A stretch of DNA of 64,000 nucleotides from Fasciolopsis buskii (lineage: Eukaryota; Platyhelminthes; Trematoda; Plagiorchiida; Fasciolidae): positions 463,508 to 527,507 of the forward strand of contig LUCM01007434.1 of NCBI GenBank assembly GCA_008360955.1. Reading direction: 5' to 3'. The notes beneath the pieces were generated by a model that had not been told where the DNA came from, made no database searches, and saw nothing but the letters and a program-made list of their open reading frames with translations. A program made the position numbers and the translations under genes. Below, piece by piece: positions 13,401 through 21,894 of the stretch; the first letter of the stretch is position 1; each line of letters opens with the position of its first letter.

Positions 13401-13667
13401 TTCCATTAGTAGGAACGACAAGCTCAGTCATCTTCAAGGAGGGGGTATGGGCCAACCGAGACCTGAAAGGCACTGGGCACATTCATTCCCTAAGTTACAG
13501 TTTGCAATGTCACAAAAGTGACCGCTTGAAAGACCTGCTTTAATTTGTTTTGTTTTGACTGCGTCTATTGAACGTACGTAGTCGACAAGTTACCCGTCCT
13601 CACTCAATCAGCCCAAAGGCAAGTGCTTCAGTAACACTAACCGGTGATAGGTCAGTATGGTTCAAAC
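10401..13667. other. Intron sequence, no recognised feature
   Basis: Short chance frames only, the longest about 118 codons at 11229-11585 on the minus strand. That frame has no recognised similarity and no good splice borders. No repeat family was identified. Confidence 0.45.
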
Positions 13668-13679
13668 ATAATGACAAGT
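13668..13679 (+). repeat. Left 12-bp direct repeat, candidate target-site duplication
   Basis: ATAATGACAAGT here is repeated exactly at 15409-15420, on the far side of the inverted PLE. Its last six bases also belong to the inverted arm, which suggests microhomology at the junction. Confidence 0.65.
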
Positions 13680-14456
13680 TGGCGAACAAGCTCGTTTTCA
13701 GTGATTCGTACTCATGCCATTACATCACTATATATATCTTGACAAAATATTTTCACTATAGGAAGGATTGGATTAGTCATTTACAAATATGGGTAGGGAA
13801 GGGATTTGTGGTGTTAATTGTTTTGTTGTCTAGGGTTTGTATTGGGACGGGGGGTGGGCCAAGGGAGTTGAAGCGCAACCACAAATTGTTTTTGAGAACA
13901 AAGTGGAGGACTGTGAAGACGGATTGCGACAGCTTCCGCAGTGCTCAAGAGGCGACACTTTGCCAACCTGGATTGTTGACCTCTGACCTTATACAGAGTC
14001 CGGAAAGCTTGCGTCACATTCACGGTGTGGTTAGTCTGTGCTAGATGTGAAACCACTGCGCTATTAAGTGACTTAATTGTTCCAGTGCCTAACCATGCCG
14101 GGTGGTGCTCACGGATGCGTTCAGACAAGCGCCTGGTCGTGCGGCCGATGTACATTGTCCCACAGGAACATGTGAATGAATAGATACAAAACGAGGCTGC
14201 AGAATCAGGGACTTTGTCTTTCGACCATAATGACACTACGGGGCGGGATTTGAACAGGATACGAAGCTTGGCTGCGTAGAATGTCTTATTGATAGCACTA
14301 GTCAGTCTTCGTCGTGCTATTTCTGCTAGCGTGTCACCTTTGAATGGCAGAGATATGTATACCGGCTTTCTCTCCACCGTCGCCCTCCTAGGAACTTCCT
14401 GTTCTGTCTCCAACATCTTGTCGATTAATCTAATTGGGAAACCATTTTCAGTGAAT
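13674..14456 (-). repeat. Left arm of 783-bp inverted repeat (PLE minus-strand copy)
   Basis: Pairs with 14591-15373: any position p in this arm pairs with 29047 minus p. The boundaries were checked base by base at both ends. The first failures are G-G at 13673/15374 and G-T at 14457/14590. The arm holds the PLE 3' end, with the coding part at 13814-14456 and 3' noncoding sequence at 13674-13813. Confidence 0.9.
13814..14456 (-). pseudogene. PLE ORF 3' part, minus-strand copy, with GIY-YIG endonuclease
   Basis: The sense coding runs from 14456 down to a TAA at 13814-13816. It starts abruptly inside the protein at FTENGFPIRLIDKM, with no start of its own. The C-terminal half holds the GIY-YIG-type endonuclease found in Penelope-like elements: CIYSFTCSCGTMYIGRTT followed by RLSERIREHH, with the Cys pair, the YIG triplet and the conserved Arg and Glu-His. 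The reverse transcriptase domain is missing. No stop or frameshift interrupts what remains, so the copy is young. The open frame continues past 14456 on paper only because it then reads the antisense of the opposite copy. Confidence 0.85.
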
Positions 14457-14590
14457 GGGCAATACATCAACTTCCACAGCTTTGTACCTCTTAATGTGAA
14501 GAGGAACTTAATTAGATGTCTGATTGCCAGGGCAAAAAGAATATGCACAGAAGATACTCTTGAAGCTGAACTGCAGACGCTCAGAAGAGT
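14457..14590 (+). other. Spacer of the PLE palindrome, extra 5' sequence of the plus copy
   Basis: This 134-bp segment is unpaired in the inverted repeat. In plus frame it reads GQYINFHSFVPLNVKRNLI and then ICTEDTLEAELQTLRRV, the connector between reverse transcriptase and endonuclease in PLE proteins. It therefore belongs to the plus-strand copy, which is truncated further upstream than its partner. Confidence 0.8.
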
Positions 14591-15233
14591 ATTCACTGAA
14601 AATGGTTTCCCAATTAGATTAATCGACAAGATGTTGGAGACAGAACAGGAAGTTCCTAGGAGGGCGACGGTGGAGAGAAAGCCGGTATACATATCTCTGC
14701 CATTCAAAGGTGACACGCTAGCAGAAATAGCACGACGAAGACTGACTAGTGCTATCAATAAGACATTCTACGCAGCCAAGCTTCGTATCCTGTTCAAATC
14801 CCGCCCCGTAGTGTCATTATGGTCGAAAGACAAAGTCCCTGATTCTGCAGCCTCGTTTTGTATCTATTCATTCACATGTTCCTGTGGGACAATGTACATC
14901 GGCCGCACGACCAGGCGCTTGTCTGAACGCATCCGTGAGCACCACCCGGCATGGTTAGGCACTGGAACAATTAAGTCACTTAATAGCGCAGTGGTTTCAC
15001 ATCTAGCACAGACTAACCACACCGTGAATGTGACGCAAGCTTTCCGGACTCTGTATAAGGTCAGAGGTCAACAATCCAGGTTGGCAAAGTGTCGCCTCTT
15101 GAGCACTGCGGAAGCTGTCGCAATCCGTCTTCACAGTCCTCCACTTTGTTCTCAAAAACAATTTGTGGTTGCGCTTCAACTCCCTTGGCCCACCCCCCGT
15201 CCCAATACAAACCCTAGACAACAAAACAATTAA
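14457..15233 (+). pseudogene. PLE ORF 3' part, plus-strand copy, with GIY-YIG endonuclease
   Basis: About 258 sense codons run to TAA at 15231-15233. The order is RT-to-endonuclease connector (14457-14600), then a basic linker, then the endonuclease signature CSCGTMYIGRTTRRL with SERIREHH. PLEs use this nuclease to nick target DNA for reverse transcription; the partner reverse transcriptase is absent here. The frame is intact. The segment upstream of 14457 (14289-14456) also reads open in this frame but is antisense to the opposite copy, so it is not part of the protein. Confidence 0.85.
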
Positions 15234-15373
15234 CACCACAAATCCCTTCCCTACCCATATTTGTAAATGACTAATCCAATCCTTCCTATAGTGAAAATAT
15301 TTTGTCAAGATATATATAGTGATGTAATGGCATGAGTACGAATCACTGAAAACGAGCTTGTTCGCCAACTTGT
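14591..15373 (+). repeat. Right arm of 783-bp inverted repeat (PLE plus-strand copy)
   Basis: Partner of 13674-14456. It contains the endonuclease half of the coding region to 15233, then about 140 bp of 3' noncoding sequence. A 35-bp extension (15374-15408) beyond the arm precedes the direct repeat. Confidence 0.9.
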
Positions 15374-15408
15374 GTTTTCTCAATGTGCTCAGTGGTAATT
15401 TTCAAGGA

Positions 15409-15420
15409 ATAATGACAAGT
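15409..15420 (+). repeat. Right 12-bp direct repeat, candidate target-site duplication
   Basis: Exact copy of ATAATGACAAGT at 13668-13679. Together they bracket the inverted PLE insertion. Confidence 0.65.
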
Positions 15421-16289
15421 GTCAGTGAATTAAACACTTTATAATTCTTTACCAAGCACATTCACTAATGACAAACAACATACTGTTTGTACTTCATAAT
15501 ATTCTAAAACCAATGGGCTGTTAGCACACTAATTTGCAATACAGCCAATTGCATTCGTCCACTACGTCGAGCAGTAAATAACAGCGTGGTATATGATCGT
15601 GTGTACAGTTTTTATGCCACATTGGAAGATGGTCATTAATTTTGTTTGAATATAACTCCGGTAATTGTTTGTAATTATTTCCTAATTGATTACTAGACGA
15701 CCGAAGACAATCCAACAAATCGCGGACAAACAATATTCTCATAATTGAAGCGAAACGGAAAAATTTATTGGTACCCCAATGAAAAAATAAAACCCATGGT
15801 AACGATGTGTAAACTCTCGAATTTTCGTTGTTTGTTTTGTAAAATTTTAATTTTTATGATGAGGATATTTGAGATTTGTGAATCGGAAATTTTGCAGACA
15901 TCGCAGTTTTATCTAAACACGTATCGAATCGATCTATTACAGCGGGTGTTCTTACAAATCCCTTTGAACGAATAAATTAGTCATTGTGCATATCAAACCT
16001 TTTAGTTTGACCAAATTTGGTCCATAAAATAATCAGTAAGAATTCACCCAATAGGGGACTTTTCATCAATACCGGCAATGTTGAAAAAACTTTCATTCAC
16101 AAACAATTTTTGTAATAAAACCGAAAAACATTTTTGTCACTGTCGCGAAAATACCTTAATGGAGCGCTTAGTCATCAATCACTGGGACGCATTTTAACAG
16201 GACCTTCGAGATATCGTACGGGGACAAAAATGCACCGCGGTATTTCCAGTCGGTGGGGAACAACATTACTTTATAATCCTTGTTTACTG
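15421..16289. other. AT-rich intron sequence, no recognised feature
   Basis: Runs of A and T with several AATAAA-like strings and short chance frames. I recognised no coding similarity. Confidence 0.5.
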
Positions 16290-16620
16290 TTCTCCTGTTA
16301 CTTTTCCTGGTTTATTTAGAAACGACTTTATAATTCTTCGCCGGGGCCATCAATTATTAGCCGTGTGTGCTTCATACCACTAAATGAATGGTTCCTAAAT
16401 CGATGTGATCACCGCTTATCAGCATGGGAGAAATTTGCTCACAAAATTCTTCCAAATCCCACGCATCCTGTACACAACGATCTTTCAAAGTGCCGCTCTC
16501 ACATTCCTACGCGATCCGTTTTTGTTTCCATACCGTCCAGAATCAATATCTATAGGAACTCCATTGTCCCTTATTTATCACGAATTTTGGCAAATCGTGA
16601 CTGAGTTTCATTCGAATTCC
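16290..16620 (+). mobile_element. 3' fragment of CR1/Jockey-like LINE, copy 2
   Basis: The plus-strand frame from 16365 includes HNDLSKCRSHIPTRSVF, which matches HNDLSKCWSHISTQSIF near 53550-53600 in the longer LINE at 51640-53765. The flanking string AATTCTTCGCCGGG is also shared. Only the region after the polymerase domain is present. Frames are mostly intact over about 75 codons but no domain is complete. Confidence 0.6.
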
Positions 16621-16819
16621 TGAGCAACACATCATAATGGGCTATAATTATTCCTCGATGTTTTTATATTTTTCACGACGTAATGAACGCATTTTTATTC
16701 TTTATTTGTTCATTTTTCTATTTTACTATTACCCACACATTTTTTGACTGAAATGGGACATTATTCATTGTACGCAAAGTCTATACAATAAAATACAATA
16801 TATTTTTAAAAACTGAGCT

Positions 16820-17110
16820 CAATTTAGTTTGTACAATTAATCTTGCACCAGAGCAATCTGGTCTTAACTACAACCTCGTAACACCAAAAGCTCACAGATA
16901 AAAAAGAGGGATGAATAGTAAGAAATGGTTTGCTAAATAATGAGTGAAACAACTTTCCAGAAGGGGAAAGATTTCGGATGCAAGAACGCCATTGAATCTG
17001 GCACTGAATCAGACAAACTAATTTCCCCAAACCTCGTTTGGGAGATCTCGTGGACCCTTATCCTAACTCGATAGTCTAACCGTATCTACACCAGTCAGCC
17101 CGCTAGTTAT
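16820..17110 (+). repeat. Dispersed repeat family C, copy 1
   Basis: Shares GCAAGAACGCCATTGA and, about 45-50 bp later, GGGAGATCTCGTGGACCC with copies at 48210-48600 and 48790-49100. No terminal repeats or protein similarity were seen, so the class is unknown. Confidence 0.5.
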
Positions 17111-17401
17111 AGTTACTACACTTTTTGCTATGTCAGTTACTGATCACCTCGACCTATCATTCAAATCCTGATTCGTGAAAGTGTGATATTCGTCAATCCT
17201 TTAGCGCTACACACGGATTTCGTATCCCATTTTTTAAAATCTACATTCATGAAATTAAGAATACGAATTCGTGTTCATTGTTTTCCATCTATGTTCATTT
17301 TTCATCAGCCAAATGTTAAACTTTCACCTTACGAGTTGCATCATGGTTGCGCCTGTATTCAATGTTTAAAATAAGAAATCAAGATTTTCGGCAGAACTCA
17401 C

Positions 17402-17749
17402 GTTTGCGATGAGGACGTGAATTGAATTCGCGCCATTCTGACTCTTTGTTTAAGTTCGTAGAAGAACGGGACATCCAACCGGAATCTTCATCCACAGAAG
17501 GATATCCAGGTCGTAGATTGAACTGACTGGTTAGTACCTGTTCACTTGGTCCATTTGGCAGTCGACCGGAACCCTGACGGAAAGGGCTTTGTGCCGGATC
17601 GTCCCAAAAATACTCCTCATCCATGAACATCCCATTTGGTCCATTTGCGTATGGACTGGAAGACTGTGCTGGTATGGAGGTATATGGACTTTTCACGTGG
17701 TTACTGATTGGACGAGAACCGATTCGTCCGGAAAGAGACCGAGGGAGCA
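17402..17749 (-). CDS. unc-13: UNC-13 homologue, exon 4 of those seen: disordered linker
   Basis: The minus-strand acceptor is ACACTTTTTCAG, reading into TGCTCCCTCGG. The donor is AAAC|GTGAGT at 17396-17401. The exon begins with two bases that complete the codon started by the last G of the exon at 21771-21894 (GTG, Val). It ends with one leftover C that the exon at 800-1224 completes, which fits 348 bp. Translation gives LPRSLSGRIGSRPISN, then FMDEEYFWDDPAQSPF, SVDEDSGWMSRSSTN and EWREFNSRPHRK. It is rich in Ser, Pro, Asn and Gly with acidic and aromatic clusters, consistent with the linker after C2A in Munc13 proteins. No folded domain is seen. Splice borders and open frame are clear; the gene assignment comes from phase and position. 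Confidence 0.75.
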
Positions 17750-19529
17750 CTGAAAAAGTGTAACGAAGTACAGGAATACTAGAAACAAATATTAAACGAT
17801 TATTTATTACATACTAGAATGTAGACGTTTTGGCCTTTTCTGAATTGTCAAGCGGGCAGTCTGGCTAGGATCAGGACAAGATTGAAATCGGTGACCGCTA
17901 GGTGTCAGACGTGTCCTGATAATCACCGGATCAAAAGGACAAATCTATTCATGCAACCTCAGCATAACGAGTCTTGACGAGTTGACAGAAAAACGCGCTG
18001 TAAACACTGCCGTATGATCAAATTATTTTTACAACATGGAATGCTTATACAAAGTCTTGCCAAAAAATGACCGAATAAAATGGAAATTTGGACAATTGAT
18101 GCAATATTTCATTCACCGTGTAAGAATTAACAGATAGTAGCGAAAAAAACAGATGGCATTTCTTTTCTTGAAAATATAAACCAGCCGGTACGGTATGGTC
18201 AAGTTGAAAAAACTAACACTAAAAATCATGCACCATCTCAACGACCAGGATCAAAGCTGAATTCTTGAAAATTCTCAAATGATCAAGACCGAGATTTCAG
18301 GATTCGTGTTCAAAAACAAACTGCAGCTGAGTTAGACGACTTGATGCGTTTTCAACTACTAGCTCTCCCGTAACTACTTTTAAGCGGATACTTCAGTATA
18401 TACTTGACCATTTTTGATACACTTGGTGTTATTTTCTTTGTTTGTGGTTTAACTGGCTCCTGTATCGTAGATCACGTGTTTTGCTAGCAAGCAAACCATT
18501 TCCGTCCAATTCAATGGGGCTCCGTTTCAGTTGCTTCCTGAGAATGCAGTAGTCTGAAGACCTCCCATACGTGCACCAACATTCTTCACTTTATTTGATA
18601 ATCATTTTTCAACACGAATCTACAACGCACTTAGCTACTTTTTCGACGAAGCCACTCGCCATTGTCTCTTTCTTTACCCTACTATTCCCAAGCTATTATC
18701 AACATCATTCATGATGTTATTAGTGCATTACTTGGTTCTGATCAAGGAAGAATTTTTGCTTGAGGTTCTATCAATCATGATCTTTCAAATGCTTCCAAGA
18801 CTTACCTTCTTCTTTTTCCATTCGAACACCTTTACTGGCTCTAATTTAATTTTGATTCTAATTCTTGTTCAACTGAACCACTTTCCTTACTGCACTTCGC
18901 CATAAGTGCCGCTGTTTGATGCTACCCCGCTCGTGAAACCACGTGTCTTTCGTGGTACACACAAAGTTGCATCCCTGTTGCGCGCTAGACGCTTCCTAAA
19001 TCCGCTCATATTCCGTACAAACTCCAAGTTTTCCAAAAAATTGATTACAACTGTAAAGTGTCGAGTGGGTGTTTCTGTACCGTGATTTCAATCCTTAATC
19101 GGTTCAACGAAAAGTCAAATGACTAATGGGTTGCAACAAATTCACTTCCGGTCCGGTGCTTCACTATCTACTTTTCTCGTTGATTTTGGTTTCCGTTCAC
19201 CAAAACTAGCTTGCATAGTCCTTTGTCATTGAAGCTCCACTTGTTTTTTTCCCCTCTCAACTGTAGACAGTAGATATCGAACTTTATTTCAGTCCTCCTT
19301 TACTGAACGGACTGCAAAGCTTGGGAACACTCTTATTTCGTATTTCCAAATATCTTAAATTTTTGTTTAGAATAGCAAAGCCAATGGACTGAATTTTACC
19401 CGAATGTTACTTGCACGCACCTCCTTTATTGTCGTCTATGATTTCGAATGTAATTTGCCTAATTGTTCGTGTCAAAATATTTCACTCTTCCAAGCGGAGC
19501 GTACAAATCCCGGCAAACCAAAATGCCGC
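17750..19529. other. Intron sequence, no recognised feature
   Basis: Start of a 4.0-kb intron. Pyrimidine-rich frames between 18600 and 19320 could be part of an old retroelement, but I could not match them to any domain. Confidence 0.4.
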
Positions 19530-20740
19530 GGTAACCAACAAAGTAATGTTCGACTCAGCTGATCGTGCTGTACTTCGTTGCGGCTTCTCACTGGAAAGTG
19601 TGCTAGGGAATTCGTTCCATCTTTCCAATCTTTTTAGATCAGACAGCCGAAGCCGAGTTTGCATTTACGGTGATCTATCATCTGAGTTCACCACGAGAAG
19701 TTTGAGTTATTCCTTTCATCTTTTCTTTTTATTTTGCCGTTAAAATGGTTATAGGGATGGCCCTATCCTTATACGAGAACAGCGGCATTGATATTTGCTC
19801 AGGCAATAAACCGCTTGACTTAAAATATGCAGACAGAACTGTACTAGTGTAAGTTGCAAGACTTCTCGAGAGTTTAAATGGTTGTCCCGGCATGCTCGGA
19901 GTGCCTTTTACACCTTCCAAGTGAGTAATGCTGTTGTAGCATTAGATTGGTTCGAGGCCGGAACGTGTTCTTGCAGGAGAACAACTGGCCGAAGTTGATG
20001 CATTCAATTCTTTCGTAGTTGTATCTCACCTGGTGGTCATATATCGGATAAGGTCTCATCGCACACATGGAACGCATTGCAGACATTTACAAATTTGACC
20101 CATCTGTCAGGGTCAAATCCGGTTATCGTTCAAAGGTCGAGTATGCGCAGCAGCAGTGAGATGGGTATTGTTTTACGGCTCCTAAACATGGTCAGTGAGA
20201 GCTGAAGATATGCGAACACTTTCGCTGTTCCAACACCGTTGCTTTCTTAGCATTGATGGAATATGTTGAGACAAAATTGTGAGTAACTCAGATGTTAGGC
20301 CTCTAGAGCAGGCACGGAATCACAATAGATTAAAGTGATTGGGACATGTTTTGGGCGTACTCACAAAGCGCCCCCTGGTGGTATGCCAATCTCCAAAGAA
20401 TACAATGTTGGAAAGATGATTCGAGGTGGGAAGTGTATGCCATGGAAAGAAAGTATGAAAACTTAAATCGCTGATCTGGCCTATGTGTGTACATTTAGAC
20501 TATCGAGTTAGAGTCCACGAATTCCCCTAAAACGAGGATTGGGGGCTTAAGCTGGTATAGTTCAGTGATGCATTCAGTGGCGTTCTTGAATTGGGAAATC
20601 TTTTTTTTTCTTCGGGATAGTTGTTCCATTTATTATTTTTTAGCCGACCTTTCTTTTCGGACTAGAAAGAGGGTACTGCGAGGTAGCAATCAAAACCAGA
20701 ACACATTGGTGCACGGTTAATGACTGCACAAACTGAACCG
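19530..20740 (+). mobile_element. RTE-type LINE fragment, RT palm to 3' UTR, degenerate
   Basis: Plus-strand reading gives MFDSADRAVLRCGFSLESV at about 19544-19600, then YGDLSSEFTTRS, the RTE palm segment. Near 20200 RAEDMRTLSLFQHRC is followed by a LGHVL motif at about 20343, the C-terminal signature of trematode RTE proteins. Several stops and frame changes separate these blocks. The 3' UTR holds a T-rich run (20603-20612) and a conserved tract at 20677-20736 (TGCGAGGTAGCAATC and following) shared with 25303-25358. It lacks the endonuclease and the first half of the polymerase. Confidence 0.8.
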
Positions 20741-21378
20741 TACTAAATTCAAGAATGAAATCTTGGTCTTCATATCATCATCAGCATTACAACTTTAAAG
20801 TGAACCGCAAGACTTTGTTTGGTGTTCTCGATCCCGGAAGTTTAGCTGTGGCTTGGTCAACAAGCCAACTCTGGCTGGTTCTGAAGTCGTCCAGATTTGC
20901 GTTACTCGACATGGGCAAGCAAATTTGTGAGATGCGGTTGCATAAAAAAATACTCTAGCAGAATCTTGTATTGCCCATTTGGAAATACATTTTAAACACG
21001 ACTAAACAGGTGGCATGTAGACGGTTGCATGAACTGGTCCCTTGAATGGCATCACTATTCGTTAGTGAATTTTGTTCGCACCACGGTCGAAAGTTTCCGC
21101 TTCCAAAGAACGATTAGCAAAGCAACTGAACTATTTGAGCAAACAACGCCGTGTGATTATTTCCCACGCAATTTCGCCCATGATCATCGTGGGTGTTTAA
21201 CGAACGCCTAGCTAGATTTAGTTACCATCGCCAAGGTCATTATGGTTAGTGTTGGCTTGTCAATCAAACCCGGTCACAATGTGGTAAACAAAAAGTATCA
21301 GGCACCCTACCATTACAACGCAAATCAGTGAGGGATAGGCGCAACATCATCATGTGGTGAAATTCACCCAACCGTACA
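20741..21378. other. Intron sequence, no recognised feature
   Basis: Two chance frames of about 60 to 67 codons occur on the plus strand without splice borders or similarity. Confidence 0.5.
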
Positions 21379-21560
21379 GGGCCTGCCCGGTAGCGTAATG
21401 GCTAAGGCACTCGACTCAGAATCGTTCGGCCCTAGTTCGCGTCCCAGTCCGGGCGCGGTGGATATGCACTGCTGATGATTCCTAACAAGGATCAAATAGC
21501 TGTACAGTGCTGCCATGGTTTCTTAGCGGTGAGTTGAGCGATGATATCACATGGTGAATT
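21379..21560 (+). mobile_element. tRNA-derived SINE family A, copy 2, with hammerhead-like core
   Basis: The head is tRNA-like. An A box TAGCGTAATGG lies at 21391-21401 and a B-box-like TAGTTCGCGTCC at about 21433-21444, the internal RNA polymerase III promoter pair. A hammerhead-like segment follows at 21466-21510, then a 3' body ending near GATATCACATGGTGAATT. The layout of pol III promoter followed by hammerhead resembles the schistosome Sm-alpha family, although the sequence is not the same. The copy sits between the unc-13 exon at 21771 and the RTE fragment upstream. Confidence 0.8.
21466..21510 (+). ncRNA. Hammerhead-ribozyme-like motif in SINE A copy 2
   Basis: The order is helix I strand GCACTG (21466-21471), the conserved CTGATGA (21472-21478), stem II TTCC/GGAT around loop TAACAA, CAAA (21493-21496), TAGCTG, cleavage-site-like TA (21503-21504), and helix I partner CAGTGC (21505-21510). 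CUGAUGA is perfect. The second core box is CAAA instead of GAAA, which changes a catalytic guanine, so this copy is probably inactive. Helix III would be a short near-palindrome, the kind of minimal type I hammerhead that acts as a dimer. Confidence 0.6.
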
Positions 21561-21770
21561 ATGTCATGAAAACAACAAAGCGTGTTGGTTTTTATTGGCT
21601 CCGCATGCCTGTCAGAATTTTCTAGTCACTATGACCTATGGATGATATTAACTCCACATTGTATTGTTGTTAATCTCTAAGTATATTTGTTAGCCTCAAA
21701 ATGTCAGTGGTAAGACAAACACCCCAACGAGTAAAATCGTTACAATGGAATAGCAGAATACAGATCTTAC

Positions 21771-21894
21771 CATTTGGCACTTCGAAACGGATACTGGTGA
21801 GCAATGAATGTTTAGTCGGAGTCTTCGTTCCAATAGGGACGCCATTCTGGAATATTACCTCTGCATTGAGAAGACTCCACACTTGAGGATCAAT
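21771..21894 (-). CDS. unc-13: UNC-13 homologue, exon 3 of those seen: end of C2A domain
   Basis: The minus-strand acceptor is CTTTTTTTCAG before ATTGATCC, and the donor is AATG|GTAAGA at 21765-21770. The exon starts in phase 0, as the donor of 26284-26422 requires, and ends with one leftover base, as the exon at 17402-17749 requires. Translation reads IDPQVWSLLNAEVIFQNG, then GTKTPTKHSLLTSIRFEVPN. This aligns with the last strands of the Munc13 C2A domain and the following conserved stretch, where mammalian proteins have a W-L-x-L-D pattern, G-T-K-x-P-T, and L-x-x-x-R-F-E-x-P. In Munc13-1 and UNC-13 long forms this domain binds RIM and forms homodimers at presynaptic active zones. Confidence 0.85.

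Larger units (their letters stand above)
13668..15420. mobile_element. Penelope-like element (PLE): head-to-head inverted pair of truncated copies
   Basis: Two copies of a PLE 3' end face away from each other. The inverted arms are 13674-14456 (copy on minus strand) and 14591-15373 (copy on plus strand), 783 bp each. They appear identical wherever their translations can be compared, and are separated by a 134-bp spacer. The spacer is the upstream continuation of the plus-strand copy, so the minus copy is truncated 134 bp further in. A 12-bp direct repeat, ATAATGACAAGT, lies at 13668-13679 and 15409-15420 and looks like a target-site duplication. This implies the whole palindrome was inserted as one unit. 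The last 35 bp of the right copy (15374-15408) have no partner on the left. Penelope elements are known for complex inverted and partially duplicated insertions. Confidence 0.85.

Noticed and set aside
18600..19320. Pyrimidine-rich plus-strand frames that might be LINE N-terminal sequence
   Set aside because: No catalytic or structural motif could be identified.
21391..21444. A functional tRNA gene
   Set aside because: A and B boxes are present, but the cloverleaf is not complete and the unit continues into a repeated SINE body.
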